Source: Candidatus Sphingomonas phytovorans (GTDB lineage Bacteria; Pseudomonadota; Alphaproteobacteria; Sphingomonadales; Sphingomonadaceae). Taken from it: a stretch of 64,000 nt of DNA. The stretch lies in NCBI GenBank assembly GCA_029202385.1, contig CP119314.1, positions 1,490,501 through 1,554,500 of the forward strand, written 5' to 3'. How positions within the stretch are numbered: position 1 is the first letter of the stretch; the number at the start of each line of letters is the position of its first letter. A model generated the notes under the pieces. It searched no databases. It was given only the letters and a program-made list of their open reading frames with translations, and was not told where the DNA came from. A program made the position numbers and the translations under genes. Shown piece after piece: positions 48,471 through 56,520 of this stretch.

Positions 48471-48514
48471 TCGGTGCCCTTGCAAGGGGGCGTTGCCCCC
48501 TGAAACGGCACCGA
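48471..48514 (-). terminator. Nested hairpin between fabG and acpP
   Basis: An outer 8-bp stem TCGGTGCC/GGCACCGA (48471-48478 with 48507-48514) encloses an inner 7-bp stem AGGGGGC-GTT-GCCCCCT (48485-48501). No long T-run follows on the minus strand. It begins 6 bases after the fabG stop and may protect or end the fabD-fabG message. Confidence 0.5.
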
Positions 48515-48520
48515 TCACGA

Positions 48521-49258
48521 TCAGATCATCGCCATGCCGCCGTTCACGTGCAGAGTCTGGCCTGTAACATAGCCTGCCTCGCGGCTCGCAAGATAAACGA
48601 TGGCGGCGCCGATGTCCGCACCTTCGCCCATATGGCCAGCGGGGATTCGCGCATTCAGCGCGTCCTTCTGCGCGTCGGGCAGCACATCGGTCATCGCGGT
48701 ACGGATGAATCCGGGCGCGACACAATTGACGGTGATGCCCCGGCTGGCGAGTTCCTGCGCCAGCGCCTTGGACATGCCGACCAGCCCCGCCTTGGAGGCG
48801 GCATAATTTGCCTGGCCCGGATTACCGGTCGTGCCGACCACCGACGTAACCGAGATGATGCGACCGAAGCGTGCCTTCATCATCGGCCGCGCGGCGGCCC
48901 TGGCGATGCGGAACGCCGCTTCCAGATTGACCCGGATCACCTGATCCCATTCGTCGTCCTTCATCCGCATGACCAGATTGTCGCGGGTGACCCCGGCATT
49001 GTTGACGACGATATCCAGCTTGCCGAGCGCTTCCACCGCCCCCGGCACCAGCGCATCCACCGCGGCTGCGTCGGAAAGGTCGCAGGGCAAGGCGACATGG
49101 TCGCCACCGAGGCTGGTCCTGAACGCATCCAGCTTGGCCGCATTCGAACCCGAAACCGCAAGCCGCGCCCCCTGCCCCGCCAGCGCCTGCGCGATCGCGG
49201 AACCGATTCCCCCCGAAGCGCCGGTCACCAGCGCGGTCATGCCTGTCAGGTCGAACAT
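48521..49258 (-). CDS. fabG: 3-oxoacyl-ACP reductase
   Basis: FabG reduces 3-oxoacyl-ACP with NADPH. The 245-residue short-chain dehydrogenase has [31 protein letters not shown], and the triad Ser139, Tyr152 ([10 protein letters not shown]) and Lys156. The ATG at 49258 follows GGAG. It starts 1 base after the GxxExxY stop region, which separates it from fabD. Confidence 0.95.
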   Translation of the reverse strand: MFDLTGMTALVTGASGGIGSAIAQALAGQGARLAVSGSNAAKLDAFRTSLGGDHVALPCDLSDAAAVDALVPGAVEALGKLDIVVNNAGVTRDNLVMRMKDDEWDQVIRVNLEAAFRIARAAARPMMKARFGRIISVTSVVGTTGNPGQANYAASKAGLVGMSKALAQELASRGITVNCVAPGFIRTAMTDVLPDAQKDALNARIPAGHMGEGADIGAAIVYLASREAGYVTGQTLHVNGGMAMI

Positions 49259-49259
49259 C

Positions 49260-49697
49260 TTATTCTCCAATTTTCTGGTTCACGCGGAGGCGCGAAGACC
49301 CAAAGTTCGTGTGGCCATTGACGACACGTTGCAGCCCTTCCTTGAGCGTCGCGCCGCCGAAATTGATGAGCAGCCCAAGCGGCTGATTCGTAAGCCTGAG
49401 ATACGTGAGCAACTGCTTTGCGTGAACGGCGCTCAGGCGCTCGACCGATTTGATCTCCACCAGAAGGCTGTCGTTCACAAGCAGGTCGATCCTGAACGCA
49501 GCCTCGAACCGCAGGTCGTCATACTGGATATCGATCGCTTGCTGACGGCGAACCTCATAACCGAGCTTTGCCAGCTTGCCGGCGAGGATCGCCTCATAAA
49601 CACTCTCGAGCAGCCCTGGTCCGAGACCGCGATGCAGTTGAAGTGCCTGGTCGATGACATCGGCGGCAATTGCCTCAAGATCCATCCGTGCGCCCAT
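49260..49697 (-). CDS. GxxExxY protein (PDDEXK-like fold, function unknown)
   Basis: 145 residues. The name-giving motif is GLLESVY at 28-34; further on FEAAFRIDLLVND and LLVEIKSVERLS give the spaced Asp...Glu-x-Lys pattern of PDDEXK nucleases. It sits between fabD and fabG, where fatty-acid operons have no such gene. Its last codons (FGSSRLRVNQ) are encoded by a copy of a 27-bp repeat that also occurs twice upstream of the gene, as though gene and repeats arrived as a cassette. GC is lower than in the fab genes. Start ATG 49697 or 49685. Confidence 0.83.
   Translation of the reverse strand: MGARMDLEAIAADVIDQALQLHRGLGPGLLESVYEAILAGKLAKLGYEVRRQQAIDIQYDDLRFEAAFRIDLLVNDSLLVEIKSVERLSAVHAKQLLTYLRLTNQPLGLLINFGGATLKEGLQRVVNGHTNFGSSRLRVNQKIGE
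49279..49305. repeat. 27-bp repeat copy A (inside 3' end of GxxExxY gene)
   Basis: Begins TTCACGCGGAGGCGCGAAG and ends in CCCAAAG. It differs at few positions from copies B and C, and internally shows an 8-base GCGAAG-type period. It encodes the C-terminal residues of the GxxExxY protein on the other strand. Confidence 0.7.
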
Positions 49698-49711
49698 CCT
49701 CGGAGGAATAA

Positions 49712-49738
49712 TTCACGCGAAGGCGCGAAGACGCAAAG
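49712..49738. repeat. 27-bp repeat copy B (upstream of GxxExxY gene)
   Basis: Begins TTCACGCGAAGGCGCGAAG and ends in CGCAAAG, same orientation as copy A, 14 bases outside the gene start. With A it flanks the gene as a direct repeat; with C it forms an inverted repeat. Confidence 0.7.
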
Positions 49739-49771
49739 AGATTTGGTGCAGAGCGGCGCCTCCAGAAATTT

Positions 49772-49798
49772 CTTCGCGCCTTCGCGCCCTCGCGTGAA
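49772..49798. repeat. 27-bp repeat copy C (inverted)
   Basis: The reverse complement begins TTCACGCGAGGGCGCGAAG. It is separated from copy B by 33 bases, so B and C can pair into a large hairpin between fabD and the GxxExxY gene. Confidence 0.7.
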
Positions 49799-49828
49799 AA
49801 ATCTTCTCTCCGGCAAAGCCGTGAATAA

Positions 49829-50764
49829 TTACAGCGTCTTCGCCAGCGCTTCGATATCGTCCATCGTGATCACGCTCGACGCATCCACGTCGGACGCGAT
49901 GCGCTTGACCATCGGCGCCAGCACCTTGCCACCGAACTCGACGAAGCGCTCGACGCCGGTATCAGACATCGCCAGCACCGATTCCCGCCAGCGCACCATG
50001 CCGGTCACCTGCTCCACCAGCAGGCGGCGGATCGTGTCGACGTCGCCGACCGGCGACGCCGTGACGTTGGCGAACACCGGCACCAGCGGCGAATCGATCC
50101 GCGCCTCGGCCAGCGCCTTCTCCATCGCGTCGGCCGCGGGCTGCATCAGCGGGCAATGGAACGGCGCTGAAACGGGCAGCAGAACGGCGCGCTTGGCGCC
50201 ATATTCCTTGGCAATGGCGATCGCCCGCTCGATCGCGCCGCGATGGCCCGAGATCACCACCTGGCTCGGATCATTGTCATTGGCGACGGTGCAGACTTCA
50301 CCCTCTGCCGCGGCGTTGGCGATGATCCGCGCCTTTTCGAGATCCGCACCCAGCAGAGCCGCCATCGCGCCCACGCCCACAGGCACCGCCGCCTGCATCG
50401 CCTTGCCGCGATGCTTGAGCAACAAGGCGGTGGTCGGCAGGTCGAGCGCGCCCGCCGCGCACAGGGCGCTATATTCGCCGAGCGAATGGCCCGCCACATA
50501 ATCGGCCTTGTCGGCAAGGCGAATGCCGCCCTCCTTCTCCAGCACGCGCAGGGTGGCGACCGCGTTCGCCATGATCGCGGGCTGGGCATTCTCGGTAAGC
50601 TGCAGCTCGTCTTCCGGCCCTTCGCTCATCAGCCGGAAGAGATGCTGGCCCAGCGCCTCGTCGACCTCCTCGAACACCGCGCGGGCGATCGGGCTGGCCT
50701 CGGCCAGCGCCCGGCCCATGCCGACGGCCTGGCTGCCCTGGCCGGGAAAGATGAATGCGCGCAT
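49829..50764 (-). CDS. fabD: Malonyl-CoA:ACP transacylase
   Basis: FabD loads malonate onto ACP. The 311-residue protein has the oxyanion-loop FPGQGSQAVGMG, nucleophile Ser94 in AGHSLGEYSA and catalytic His203 in SAPFHCPLM. The ATG follows AGGAG. It is the first gene of the minus-strand fab set; the repeat-bearing GxxExxY cassette follows it. Confidence 0.96.
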   Translation of the reverse strand: MRAFIFPGQGSQAVGMGRALAEASPIARAVFEEVDEALGQHLFRLMSEGPEDELQLTENAQPAIMANAVATLRVLEKEGGIRLADKADYVAGHSLGEYSALCAAGALDLPTTALLLKHRGKAMQAAVPVGVGAMAALLGADLEKARIIANAAAEGEVCTVANDNDPSQVVISGHRGAIERAIAIAKEYGAKRAVLLPVSAPFHCPLMQPAADAMEKALAEARIDSPLVPVFANVTASPVGDVDTIRRLLVEQVTGMVRWRESVLAMSDTGVERFVEFGGKVLAPMVKRIASDVDASSVITMDDIEALAKTL

Positions 50765-50940
50765 GTGGCTGGCTCCTGTCAGATCAGGCGCGTGGGACTA
50801 GAAACCTGAACGGACTTAGGCAAGCCGCGACACTTCGCGACCATTTCACCCCTTCGCCGGCACGAGCTTGCGACAACCGCCTCCTAGATAGGTGTTCGAC
50901 GCCGGACGAGGCGCCGTAACGACACCGAGGAGTGAGTATC

Positions 50941-51321
50941 ATGAAGAAGTTCATCCTGAGTGCGATCGCCCTGTCGATGGTCGCGGGCCCGCTGGCGGCG
51001 ACCGCCGCTTCGGCCGGACAGTACCAGCCGCAGGATCGCCACACGACGATTGTCCGCCAGCAGCCCGGCAGGACCGTGGTGGTCAATCGCGACGTTCGCC
51101 ACGGCCGCCCGCAATATCGCGACGGATGGCGCAAGGGCGAGCGCTTCGACTATCGCCAGGCGCGCAACTATCGCGTGATCAACGACTATCGCGCCTATCG
51201 CGGCCGACACCTCTATGCGCCGCCCCGTGGCTATCACTGGGTGCGGTCGGGCAACGACGCGGTTCTGGTCGCTGTTACCGGCGGCCTGATCGGAGCAGTC
51301 CTGGCCGGCGCGTTCAACTAA
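50941..51321 (+). CDS. RcnB-family exported protein
   Basis: 126 residues: signal peptide ([16 protein letters not shown], cleavage near ASA), then a His/Arg/Tyr-rich part with [20 protein letters not shown] and the [17 protein letters not shown] motif of the RcnB family, ending in a hydrophobic [13 protein letters not shown]. RcnB of E. coli is a periplasmic protein in nickel/cobalt homeostasis; family members elsewhere are uncharacterised. The ATG at 50941 follows GAGGAG. It is a single-gene unit with its own terminator. Confidence 0.85.
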   Translation: MKKFILSAIALSMVAGPLAATAASAGQYQPQDRHTTIVRQQPGRTVVVNRDVRHGRPQYRDGWRKGERFDYRQARNYRVINDYRAYRGRHLYAPPRGYHWVRSGNDAVLVAVTGGLIGAVLAGAFN

Positions 51322-51332
51322 GCGCCGGCATG

Positions 51333-51363
51333 ACGGGCGGGAGGCTTGCCTTCCGCCCGTTTT
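51333..51363 (+). terminator. Intrinsic terminator of the RcnB-like gene
   Basis: 12-bp stem with one G-U pair (51333-51344 with 51349-51360), CTTG loop, then TTTT. It isolates this gene from the ribosomal protein operon downstream. Confidence 0.85.
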
Positions 51364-51488
51364 CAGCTATGGAGCCGCGATCGGGGTGGGAAGCGCCAGC
51401 TTTCCGCCCCGGTTGCTTTGAGACGACAGCCGGAGGGGCGTTGCGCATGGGGCGTACGTCAGCGATCGGCCAAGAGAAGGTAAGAACC

Positions 51489-51911
51489 ATGGCTCTTTAC
51501 GAGCATGTGTTCCTTGCGCGCCAGGATCTGGCACAGGCGCAGGTGGACACGCTGGCGGAAACCGCCACCAAGATCATCGAGGACAACAAGGGCAAGGTCG
51601 TGAAGACCGAGTCCTGGGGCCTGCGCAGCCTCGCGTACAAGATCGCGAAGAACCGCAAGGCGCATTACGTGATGCTCGAAATCGACGCGCCGGCCGGCGT
51701 GGTCGCTGAGCTGGAGCGCCAGACCCAGATCAACGAAGACATCATCCGCTACATGACCGTCAAGGTCGACGCCCTCGAAGAGGGTCCGTCGGTGATGATG
51801 CGCAAGAGCGATCGTGACCGTGAGCGTCGTGGTGACCGCGAGGGCCGTGGCGACCGTCCGGACCGTGGCGAGCGTGGCGACCGCCCGCGTCGCGACTTCG
51901 ACGGCGAATAA
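51489..51911 (+). CDS. rpsF: 30S ribosomal protein S6
   Basis: 140 residues. The first 100 are a standard S6 ([36 protein letters not shown]), which pairs with S18 on the platform of the 30S subunit. The C-terminal 35-40 residues form a tail of RGDR/DR repeats ([23 protein letters not shown]) beyond the folded domain. The start follows GAAGG. First gene of rpsF-rpsR-rplI. Confidence 0.96.
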   Translation: MALYEHVFLARQDLAQAQVDTLAETATKIIEDNKGKVVKTESWGLRSLAYKIAKNRKAHYVMLEIDAPAGVVAELERQTQINEDIIRYMTVKVDALEEGPSVMMRKSDRDRERRGDREGRGDRPDRGERGDRPRRDFDGE

Positions 51912-51925
51912 GGAGCATATAGACA

Positions 51926-52150
51926 ATGGCACGCCCATTTTTCCGCCGCCGCAAGAGCTGCCCGTTCTCCGCGAAGGATGCCCCCCGGATCGACTATAAG
52001 GACGTCCGGTTGCTTCAGGGCTTCGTGTCCGAGCGTGGCAAGATCGTCCCGAGCCGCATCACCTCGGTGAGCGGCAAGAAGCAGCGCGAGCTCGCCCAGG
52101 CGATCAAGCGCGCCCGTCATCTGGGCCTCCTGCCCTATATCGTTAAGTAA
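51926..52150 (+). CDS. rpsR: 30S ribosomal protein S18
   Basis: 74 residues: [20 protein letters not shown] and [39 protein letters not shown]. Length and sequence are typical. It binds S6 and 16S rRNA. It lies 14 bases after rpsF and 12 before rplI. Confidence 0.97.
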   Translation: MARPFFRRRKSCPFSAKDAPRIDYKDVRLLQGFVSERGKIVPSRITSVSGKKQRELAQAIKRARHLGLLPYIVK

Positions 52151-52162
52151 GGAGCCGGACTC

Positions 52163-52765
52163 ATGGATGTGATCCTGCTGGAACGAGTCGAGAAGCTCGG
52201 CAACATCGGCGACGTGGTGAAGGTGAAGGACGGTTTCGCCCGTAACTTCCTGCTGCCGAACAAGAAGGCGCTTCGCTCGAACGAAGCCAACCGCAAGGTC
52301 TTCGAAAAGAACCGCGAGAAGATCGTGGCCGACAACGCCGCGCGTCGTGGCGAAGCCGAGACCGAAGCCAAGTCGATCGACGGCATCACGCTGACGCTGA
52401 TCCGCCAGTCGTCCAACACTGGCCAGCTCTACGGCTCGGTCGCGGTCCGCGATCTGCTCGAGCTGCTCGAGGCCGAAGGCCACAAGGTGCCGAAGTCGGC
52501 GATCGTGCTGAACAAGCCGATCAAGGCGATCGGCGTCTATGAGGTGAAGGTCTCGCTGCACGCCGAAGTCGCCGTGACGATCAAGGTCAACGTCGCACGC
52601 TCGCCCGAAGAGGCCGAGATGCAGGCGAAGGGCGTCGATGTCATGGCCGCCATGTTCGAGAAGGACGAGGCAGGCTTTGTCGAGGCATACGACCCGAACG
52701 CCGAGCCGGGCGCGACCGCCGAGGTCCAGGCCGAGCCGGCAGGCGAGGCATCGGCCGAAGGCTGA
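52163..52765 (+). CDS. rplI: 50S ribosomal protein L9
   Basis: 200 residues: N-terminal rRNA-binding domain (MDVILLERVEKLGNIGDVV, KDGFARNFLLPNKKALR), long connecting helix, and C-terminal domain (LYGSVAVRDLLELLEAEGHK). The last 45-50 residues are an acidic, Ala-rich extension usual in alphaproteobacteria. The ATG follows AAGGAG. Last gene of the operon; a strong terminator follows. Confidence 0.97.
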   Translation: MDVILLERVEKLGNIGDVVKVKDGFARNFLLPNKKALRSNEANRKVFEKNREKIVADNAARRGEAETEAKSIDGITLTLIRQSSNTGQLYGSVAVRDLLELLEAEGHKVPKSAIVLNKPIKAIGVYEVKVSLHAEVAVTIKVNVARSPEEAEMQAKGVDVMAAMFEKDEAGFVEAYDPNAEPGATAEVQAEPAGEASAEG

Positions 52766-52787
52766 ACGACCGCAAGGTCGGCATGAA

Positions 52788-52824
52788 AAAAGGGCCGCCC
52801 GGACGATGTCCGGGCGGCCCTTTT
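52788..52824. terminator. Bidirectional terminator after rplI
   Basis: A 13-bp perfect stem (52792-52804 with 52808-52820), extended by A-T pairs, a 3-base loop, and T-runs on both sides (TTTTCTTTT on plus). It ends the ribosomal protein operon. Confidence 0.92.
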
Positions 52825-52864
52825 CTTTTGCCTGCCGTGAAGCGGCGAGTGGGATAATTCGGCG

Positions 52865-52942
52865 TTACGGCACCGCGACGCATGCTCCCACCACCGCGAC
52901 CAGCGGGATCAGGGCAAGGAAAAGCGGAACGACGGACTTCAT
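52865..52942 (-). CDS. Tiny lipopeptide-like protein (25 aa)
   Basis: A 25-codon frame: MKSVVPLFLALIPLVAVVGA, then Cys and VAVP, with TAA stop. A Lys after Met, a hydrophobic core and VGAC resemble a lipoprotein signal with almost no mature part, as in entericidin-like lipopeptides. The ribosome site is weak (ACAGG). It sits alone between the rplI terminator and a 460-base gene-poor stretch. Chance cannot be excluded at this length, but uninterrupted hydrophobic coding with this order is uncommon here. Confidence 0.42.
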   Translation of the reverse strand: MKSVVPLFLALIPLVAVVGACVAVP

Positions 52943-53405
52943 GGCCTGTTCTCGTTTCGTGTTCGAGGAACTTGAAGCGAAAAATGCGCACGCGGGCCAA
53001 AGGTTTCAACAGGATGAACGAGAATATTTTTACGCCGAAGCGGAACTTTTCAGCGACGAACCGAGTCGCGCGACCCGGTCGATTCAACAATTCGGTGAAT
53101 CGCCGCATCCAGACTCGCGGTCGAGCGACTGCCAGCGCCACGACCCGCTCTTTCTCATGCGATGGAACGCGGACCCGTTTGGGCCGGATGCGATAGGAAT
53201 CCCTGTTCCAATCCGGTTTTTCCCTGTTCGCGCGGACCCGATTTCCCTGTTACCGAGTAACGCGAAACGATCAAACCATTGCACCGGCACGATAAATTCT
53301 AAAAAGGAACCTTACCCGGACCGGAAAAAAGAGAAATTCCCTGTTAATTTCCCTGTTAGGGGGCAGGAACAGGGAAAATCTCGTCCGCCGCGGGGCGCCT
53401 TGCCC
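52943..53405. other. Gene-poor, relatively AT-rich gap between the 25-aa gene and dapA
   Basis: No supportable gene. Short open frames exist on both strands, but their composition is not protein-like. The right half contains the CCCTGTT repeat cluster. An inverted pair TTCCCTGTT/AACAGGGAA at about 53349-53376 can form a 9-bp hairpin downstream of dapA on the minus strand, with a T-rich tract some 20 bases further. Confidence 0.6.
53201..53374. repeat. Cluster of CCCTGTT(A/C) repeats
   Basis: Five direct copies start at 53201, 53222, 53245, 53339 and 53351, most preceded by T or TT; an inverted copy AACAGGG lies at 53368-53374. The first three are spaced 21 and 23 bases apart, the last two 12 bases apart. 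The stretch is AT-richer than the genes around it. It may be a protein-binding array or the remnant of a mobile element. Confidence 0.6.
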
Positions 53406-54287
53406 TTATAGCAGCCCGGCGCGCGCCAGGCCGGCGTCGACCGCGCGCTGGCTCGCTTCGCCCGGCCACGTCATCGGCAGGCGGAGAGCCTTTGGGAAAT
53501 CGGGGCGGACGCGGTTGAGCGCATATTTCACCGGTCCCGGCGACGCGTCGGTAAACAGCGAGACGTGCAGTTCGAACAGGCGATCCTGATATTCCAGCGC
53601 CCTGGCATAATCGCCTGCCAGGCATGCCGCCTGGAACTCGGCGCACAGGCGCGGCGCGACGTTCGCCGTCACCGAGATACAGCCCCGGCCACCGGTCGCC
53701 ATGAATGCTAATGCCATGTCGTCATTGCCGGAGATCTGGCAGAAATCCGCACCGCACGCGTCGCGCTGGCCGGAAACGCGCTGGATGATGCCGGTCGCGT
53801 CCTTGACCCCGACCACGCTGGGGAACGCCTTCGCGATCCGGCCCATCGTCTCGACCGCGATATCGGTCACGGTGCGACCTGGCACATTGTACAGGACGAT
53901 CGGCAGGTCGCAGCTGTTCGCCACCGCCTCGAAATGGCGGAAGATGCCCTCCTGATTGGGGCGGTTATAATAAGGCGGCACCATCAACGCCGCATCGGCG
54001 CCGGCATCCCTGGCTGCCTTGATGTTCTGGATCGCGACTCGCGTGTCGTTCGATCCGGCACCCGCGATGACGGGCACCCGGCCGGCCGCCTGCTCGACGC
54101 ATACCCTGACCACATGGAAATGTTCTTCGGCCGACATCGTCGCCGCTTCGCCGGTCGTGCCGCAGGGCACCAGGGCAGTAGACCCTTCGGCGATCTGCCA
54201 GTCGATGAACGCGCGGTACGCGCTCTCGGCGAAACGCCCGTCTTCCTCGAACGGCGTGACGAGCGCCGGGATCGAACCCGAAAACAT
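53406..54287 (-). CDS. dapA: 4-hydroxy-tetrahydrodipicolinate synthase
   Basis: DapA joins pyruvate and aspartate semialdehyde in lysine/diaminopimelate synthesis. The 293-residue protein has the Schiff-base Lys162 (VVGVKDATG), Tyr133 (VLYNVPGRT) and the PCGTTGEAATM loop. The ATG at 54287 is divergent from the slt gene at 54377 with 89 bases between. Downstream is the repeat-rich gap. Confidence 0.96.
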   Translation of the reverse strand: MFSGSIPALVTPFEEDGRFAESAYRAFIDWQIAEGSTALVPCGTTGEAATMSAEEHFHVVRVCVEQAAGRVPVIAGAGSNDTRVAIQNIKAARDAGADAALMVPPYYNRPNQEGIFRHFEAVANSCDLPIVLYNVPGRTVTDIAVETMGRIAKAFPSVVGVKDATGIIQRVSGQRDACGADFCQISGNDDMALAFMATGGRGCISVTANVAPRLCAEFQAACLAGDYARALEYQDRLFELHVSLFTDASPGPVKYALNRVRPDFPKALRLPMTWPGEASQRAVDAGLARAGLL

Positions 54288-54376
54288 GGTTGATTTGCTC
54301 CTACGGGACGGTGATTCCGTCGCATTTTTGTAAATTGTTCAGCGACAAATAAGGTCGGCTCCCATATCCTGTCCAC

Positions 54377-56368
54377 ATGATACCGTCATTGATCAAGTCG
54401 GGATTGCTGTTCGCCGGTGTTTCGGGCCTGGCGATGACCTCCGGGACAGCGCAGGATCAACTCGGCTGGGGCCGGGCGCAGCAAGTTCTTGAAGGGTCGG
54501 CTGCCGCCAGCAGCGGGCTGTCCGCCACGATCACCCAATGGAAATCACTCCAGGACAGCTCGAGCTATCCGTTCGAGACCTATGCCCGCTTCCTGCTCGC
54601 ACATCCCGGCTGGCCGGGTGAAATGAGCATGCGGCGCAGCGCCGAGAACGCGCTTTCGGCCGGCACCTGGTCGCCCGGCACCGCCGTCACTTATTTCCGC
54701 CGCTATCCGCCGCTCACCGGTGCCGGCAGGACCCGTTTCGCCGAGGCGCTGGCCGCGACCGGCTCACGCGACGAGGCGAACCTCGCCGCCGAAAAGGCCT
54801 GGGTATCGGGATCGCTTTCCGCATCCGACGAGGCGAAGCTGATCGGCAGCTTCTCCAGCGCGCTCACCCCGGCGGATCACGACGCGCGCATGGACATGCT
54901 GCTCTGGCAGGGATCGATTCAGTCGGCCCAGCGCCAGCTCGCCCTGGTCACCCCCTCGAAGCGCCCGCTGTTCGAGGCGCGGCTTGCCCTGCGCACCAAC
55001 GCGGCCAACGCGTCGGACCTCGCCTCGGCGACCAGCACGACCGGCGCGGGCGATCCCGGCTATCTCGCTGACCGGGCGAGCTGGTTCCGAAACAACAATG
55101 CATCGCCCAGCGCGCGCAGCCTGCTCGCGCGACGCCAGGCGCTTACGTCGCGCCCCGGCAACCCGGAAAAATGGTTCGAGGTGCTGCTGACCAATGCGCG
55201 CGGCGCCGCGGCCGATGCTCAATATTCAACTGCCTTCGATATCGCCCGGCAGATCGACGACGCCTATCCGGCGGGTACCGACGTCAGCGAGCAGCCCTAT
55301 GGCGAACGGGACGATTATACCAGCCTGGCATGGCTCGCCGGGCAGACCGCGCTGAAGCAGCTTGGGCAGCCGTCCGACGCGATCGGCATGTTCACCCGCT
55401 ATGGCAGCGCATCGAAGACGCCGACGACCCAGTCCAAGGGCTTCTATTGGGCGGGCCGCGCCGCCGAGGCTGCTGGCCGCCGGGAAGAAGCCAACCGCTA
55501 TTACGCGCGCGCGGCCGGTTTCCGCGACATGTTCTACGGCCAGCTCGCGATCGAACGGCTTGGCCAGCCGCTGACGCCGCCGGGCGATCCGCTGATGAAA
55601 CCGGTCGACCCGCAGGTACGCGCCGCCTTCTACAACCGCGAGGCGGTGCGCGTGGCGCAATATCTCGGCACGGTCGGCGCCTGGCAAGACCAGACCGCCT
55701 TTGTCCGCCAGATCGCGATCGACGCCAAGACCGACAGCGATCATGTCCTCGCCACCGAGCTGTCAAGGTCGCTCGGCCGCCCCGATCTCGGCGTCATGGT
55801 GGGGCGCAGCGCCCTGCAGAACGGGCTGAGCGAATACAGCACGGTCGGCTTTCCCAGCGTCCGCGTACCGGCGGCCAGCCAGGATAGCTGGACGATGATC
55901 CACGCCATCGCCCGGCAGGAAAGCCAGTTCGATCGCGCCGCCGTCAGCCATGCCGGCGCACGCGGGCTGATGCAGCTGATGCCGGGCACCGCCCGAGAGG
56001 CAGCGGGCAAATTGGGCATGTCCTATGAGCCCGGATCGCTGACCAGCGACACCGATTACAACATCATGCTCGGATCGAGCTATTTCGAGCGGGTCTACCG
56101 GCTCTATGGCAGCTACCCGCTGGCGCTGGCCGCGTACAATGCCGGCCCGGGCAATGTGAACAAGTGGCTGAAGGCCAATGGCGATCCCCGCATGCCGGGC
56201 ACCGACATGATCGACTGGATCGAGGCGATCCCGATCTACGAGACCAAGAACTACGTCCAGCGCGTGCTGGAGAACGCGGTCGTCTACGACCTCATGAACC
56301 CGTCGCACTCGCGCTCAAGCGGCTCGCGGCGGATCAGCTGGTATCTCGGCAAGAACACGCCCGGCTGA
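54377..56368 (+). CDS. Soluble lytic murein transglycosylase (Slt70-like)
   Basis: 663 residues: signal peptide (MIPSLIKSGLLFAGVSGLAM), a long alpha-helical superhelix (about 30-480), and a C-terminal SLT domain with catalytic Glu515 in ARQESQFDRAAVSHAGARG, LMQLMPGTAREAAG and ALAAYNAGPGNVNKWL. Closest in layout to E. coli Slt70, unlike the shorter enzyme at 11976. It should release anhydro-muropeptides in the periplasm. Divergent from dapA. Confidence 0.93.
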   Translation: MIPSLIKSGLLFAGVSGLAMTSGTAQDQLGWGRAQQVLEGSAAASSGLSATITQWKSLQDSSSYPFETYARFLLAHPGWPGEMSMRRSAENALSAGTWSPGTAVTYFRRYPPLTGAGRTRFAEALAATGSRDEANLAAEKAWVSGSLSASDEAKLIGSFSSALTPADHDARMDMLLWQGSIQSAQRQLALVTPSKRPLFEARLALRTNAANASDLASATSTTGAGDPGYLADRASWFRNNNASPSARSLLARRQALTSRPGNPEKWFEVLLTNARGAAADAQYSTAFDIARQIDDAYPAGTDVSEQPYGERDDYTSLAWLAGQTALKQLGQPSDAIGMFTRYGSASKTPTTQSKGFYWAGRAAEAAGRREEANRYYARAAGFRDMFYGQLAIERLGQPLTPPGDPLMKPVDPQVRAAFYNREAVRVAQYLGTVGAWQDQTAFVRQIAIDAKTDSDHVLATELSRSLGRPDLGVMVGRSALQNGLSEYSTVGFPSVRVPAASQDSWTMIHAIARQESQFDRAAVSHAGARGLMQLMPGTAREAAGKLGMSYEPGSLTSDTDYNIMLGSSYFERVYRLYGSYPLALAAYNAGPGNVNKWLKANGDPRMPGTDMIDWIEAIPIYETKNYVQRVLENAVVYDLMNPSHSRSSGSRRISWYLGKNTPG

Positions 56369-56520
56369 GGCCGCAAGCCCCTGCCCTCTTTACCTTCTCC
56401 GGCGAAGGCCGCGGGCGGTTCCGGCTGGCATTGCACGTCTTTACCCAGATCTTTCCGACCGTCGCCACGGGAAGCATCCTGTCGTGCCGCCACAATCCCG
56501 ACCTGCTATGGAACTGGCTT

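Noticed and set aside
52926..52950. Near-EcfG promoter GGAAC-N16-TGTT on the plus strand
   Set aside because: The -10 is off consensus, it lies inside the opposing 25-residue gene, and no plus-strand gene follows.
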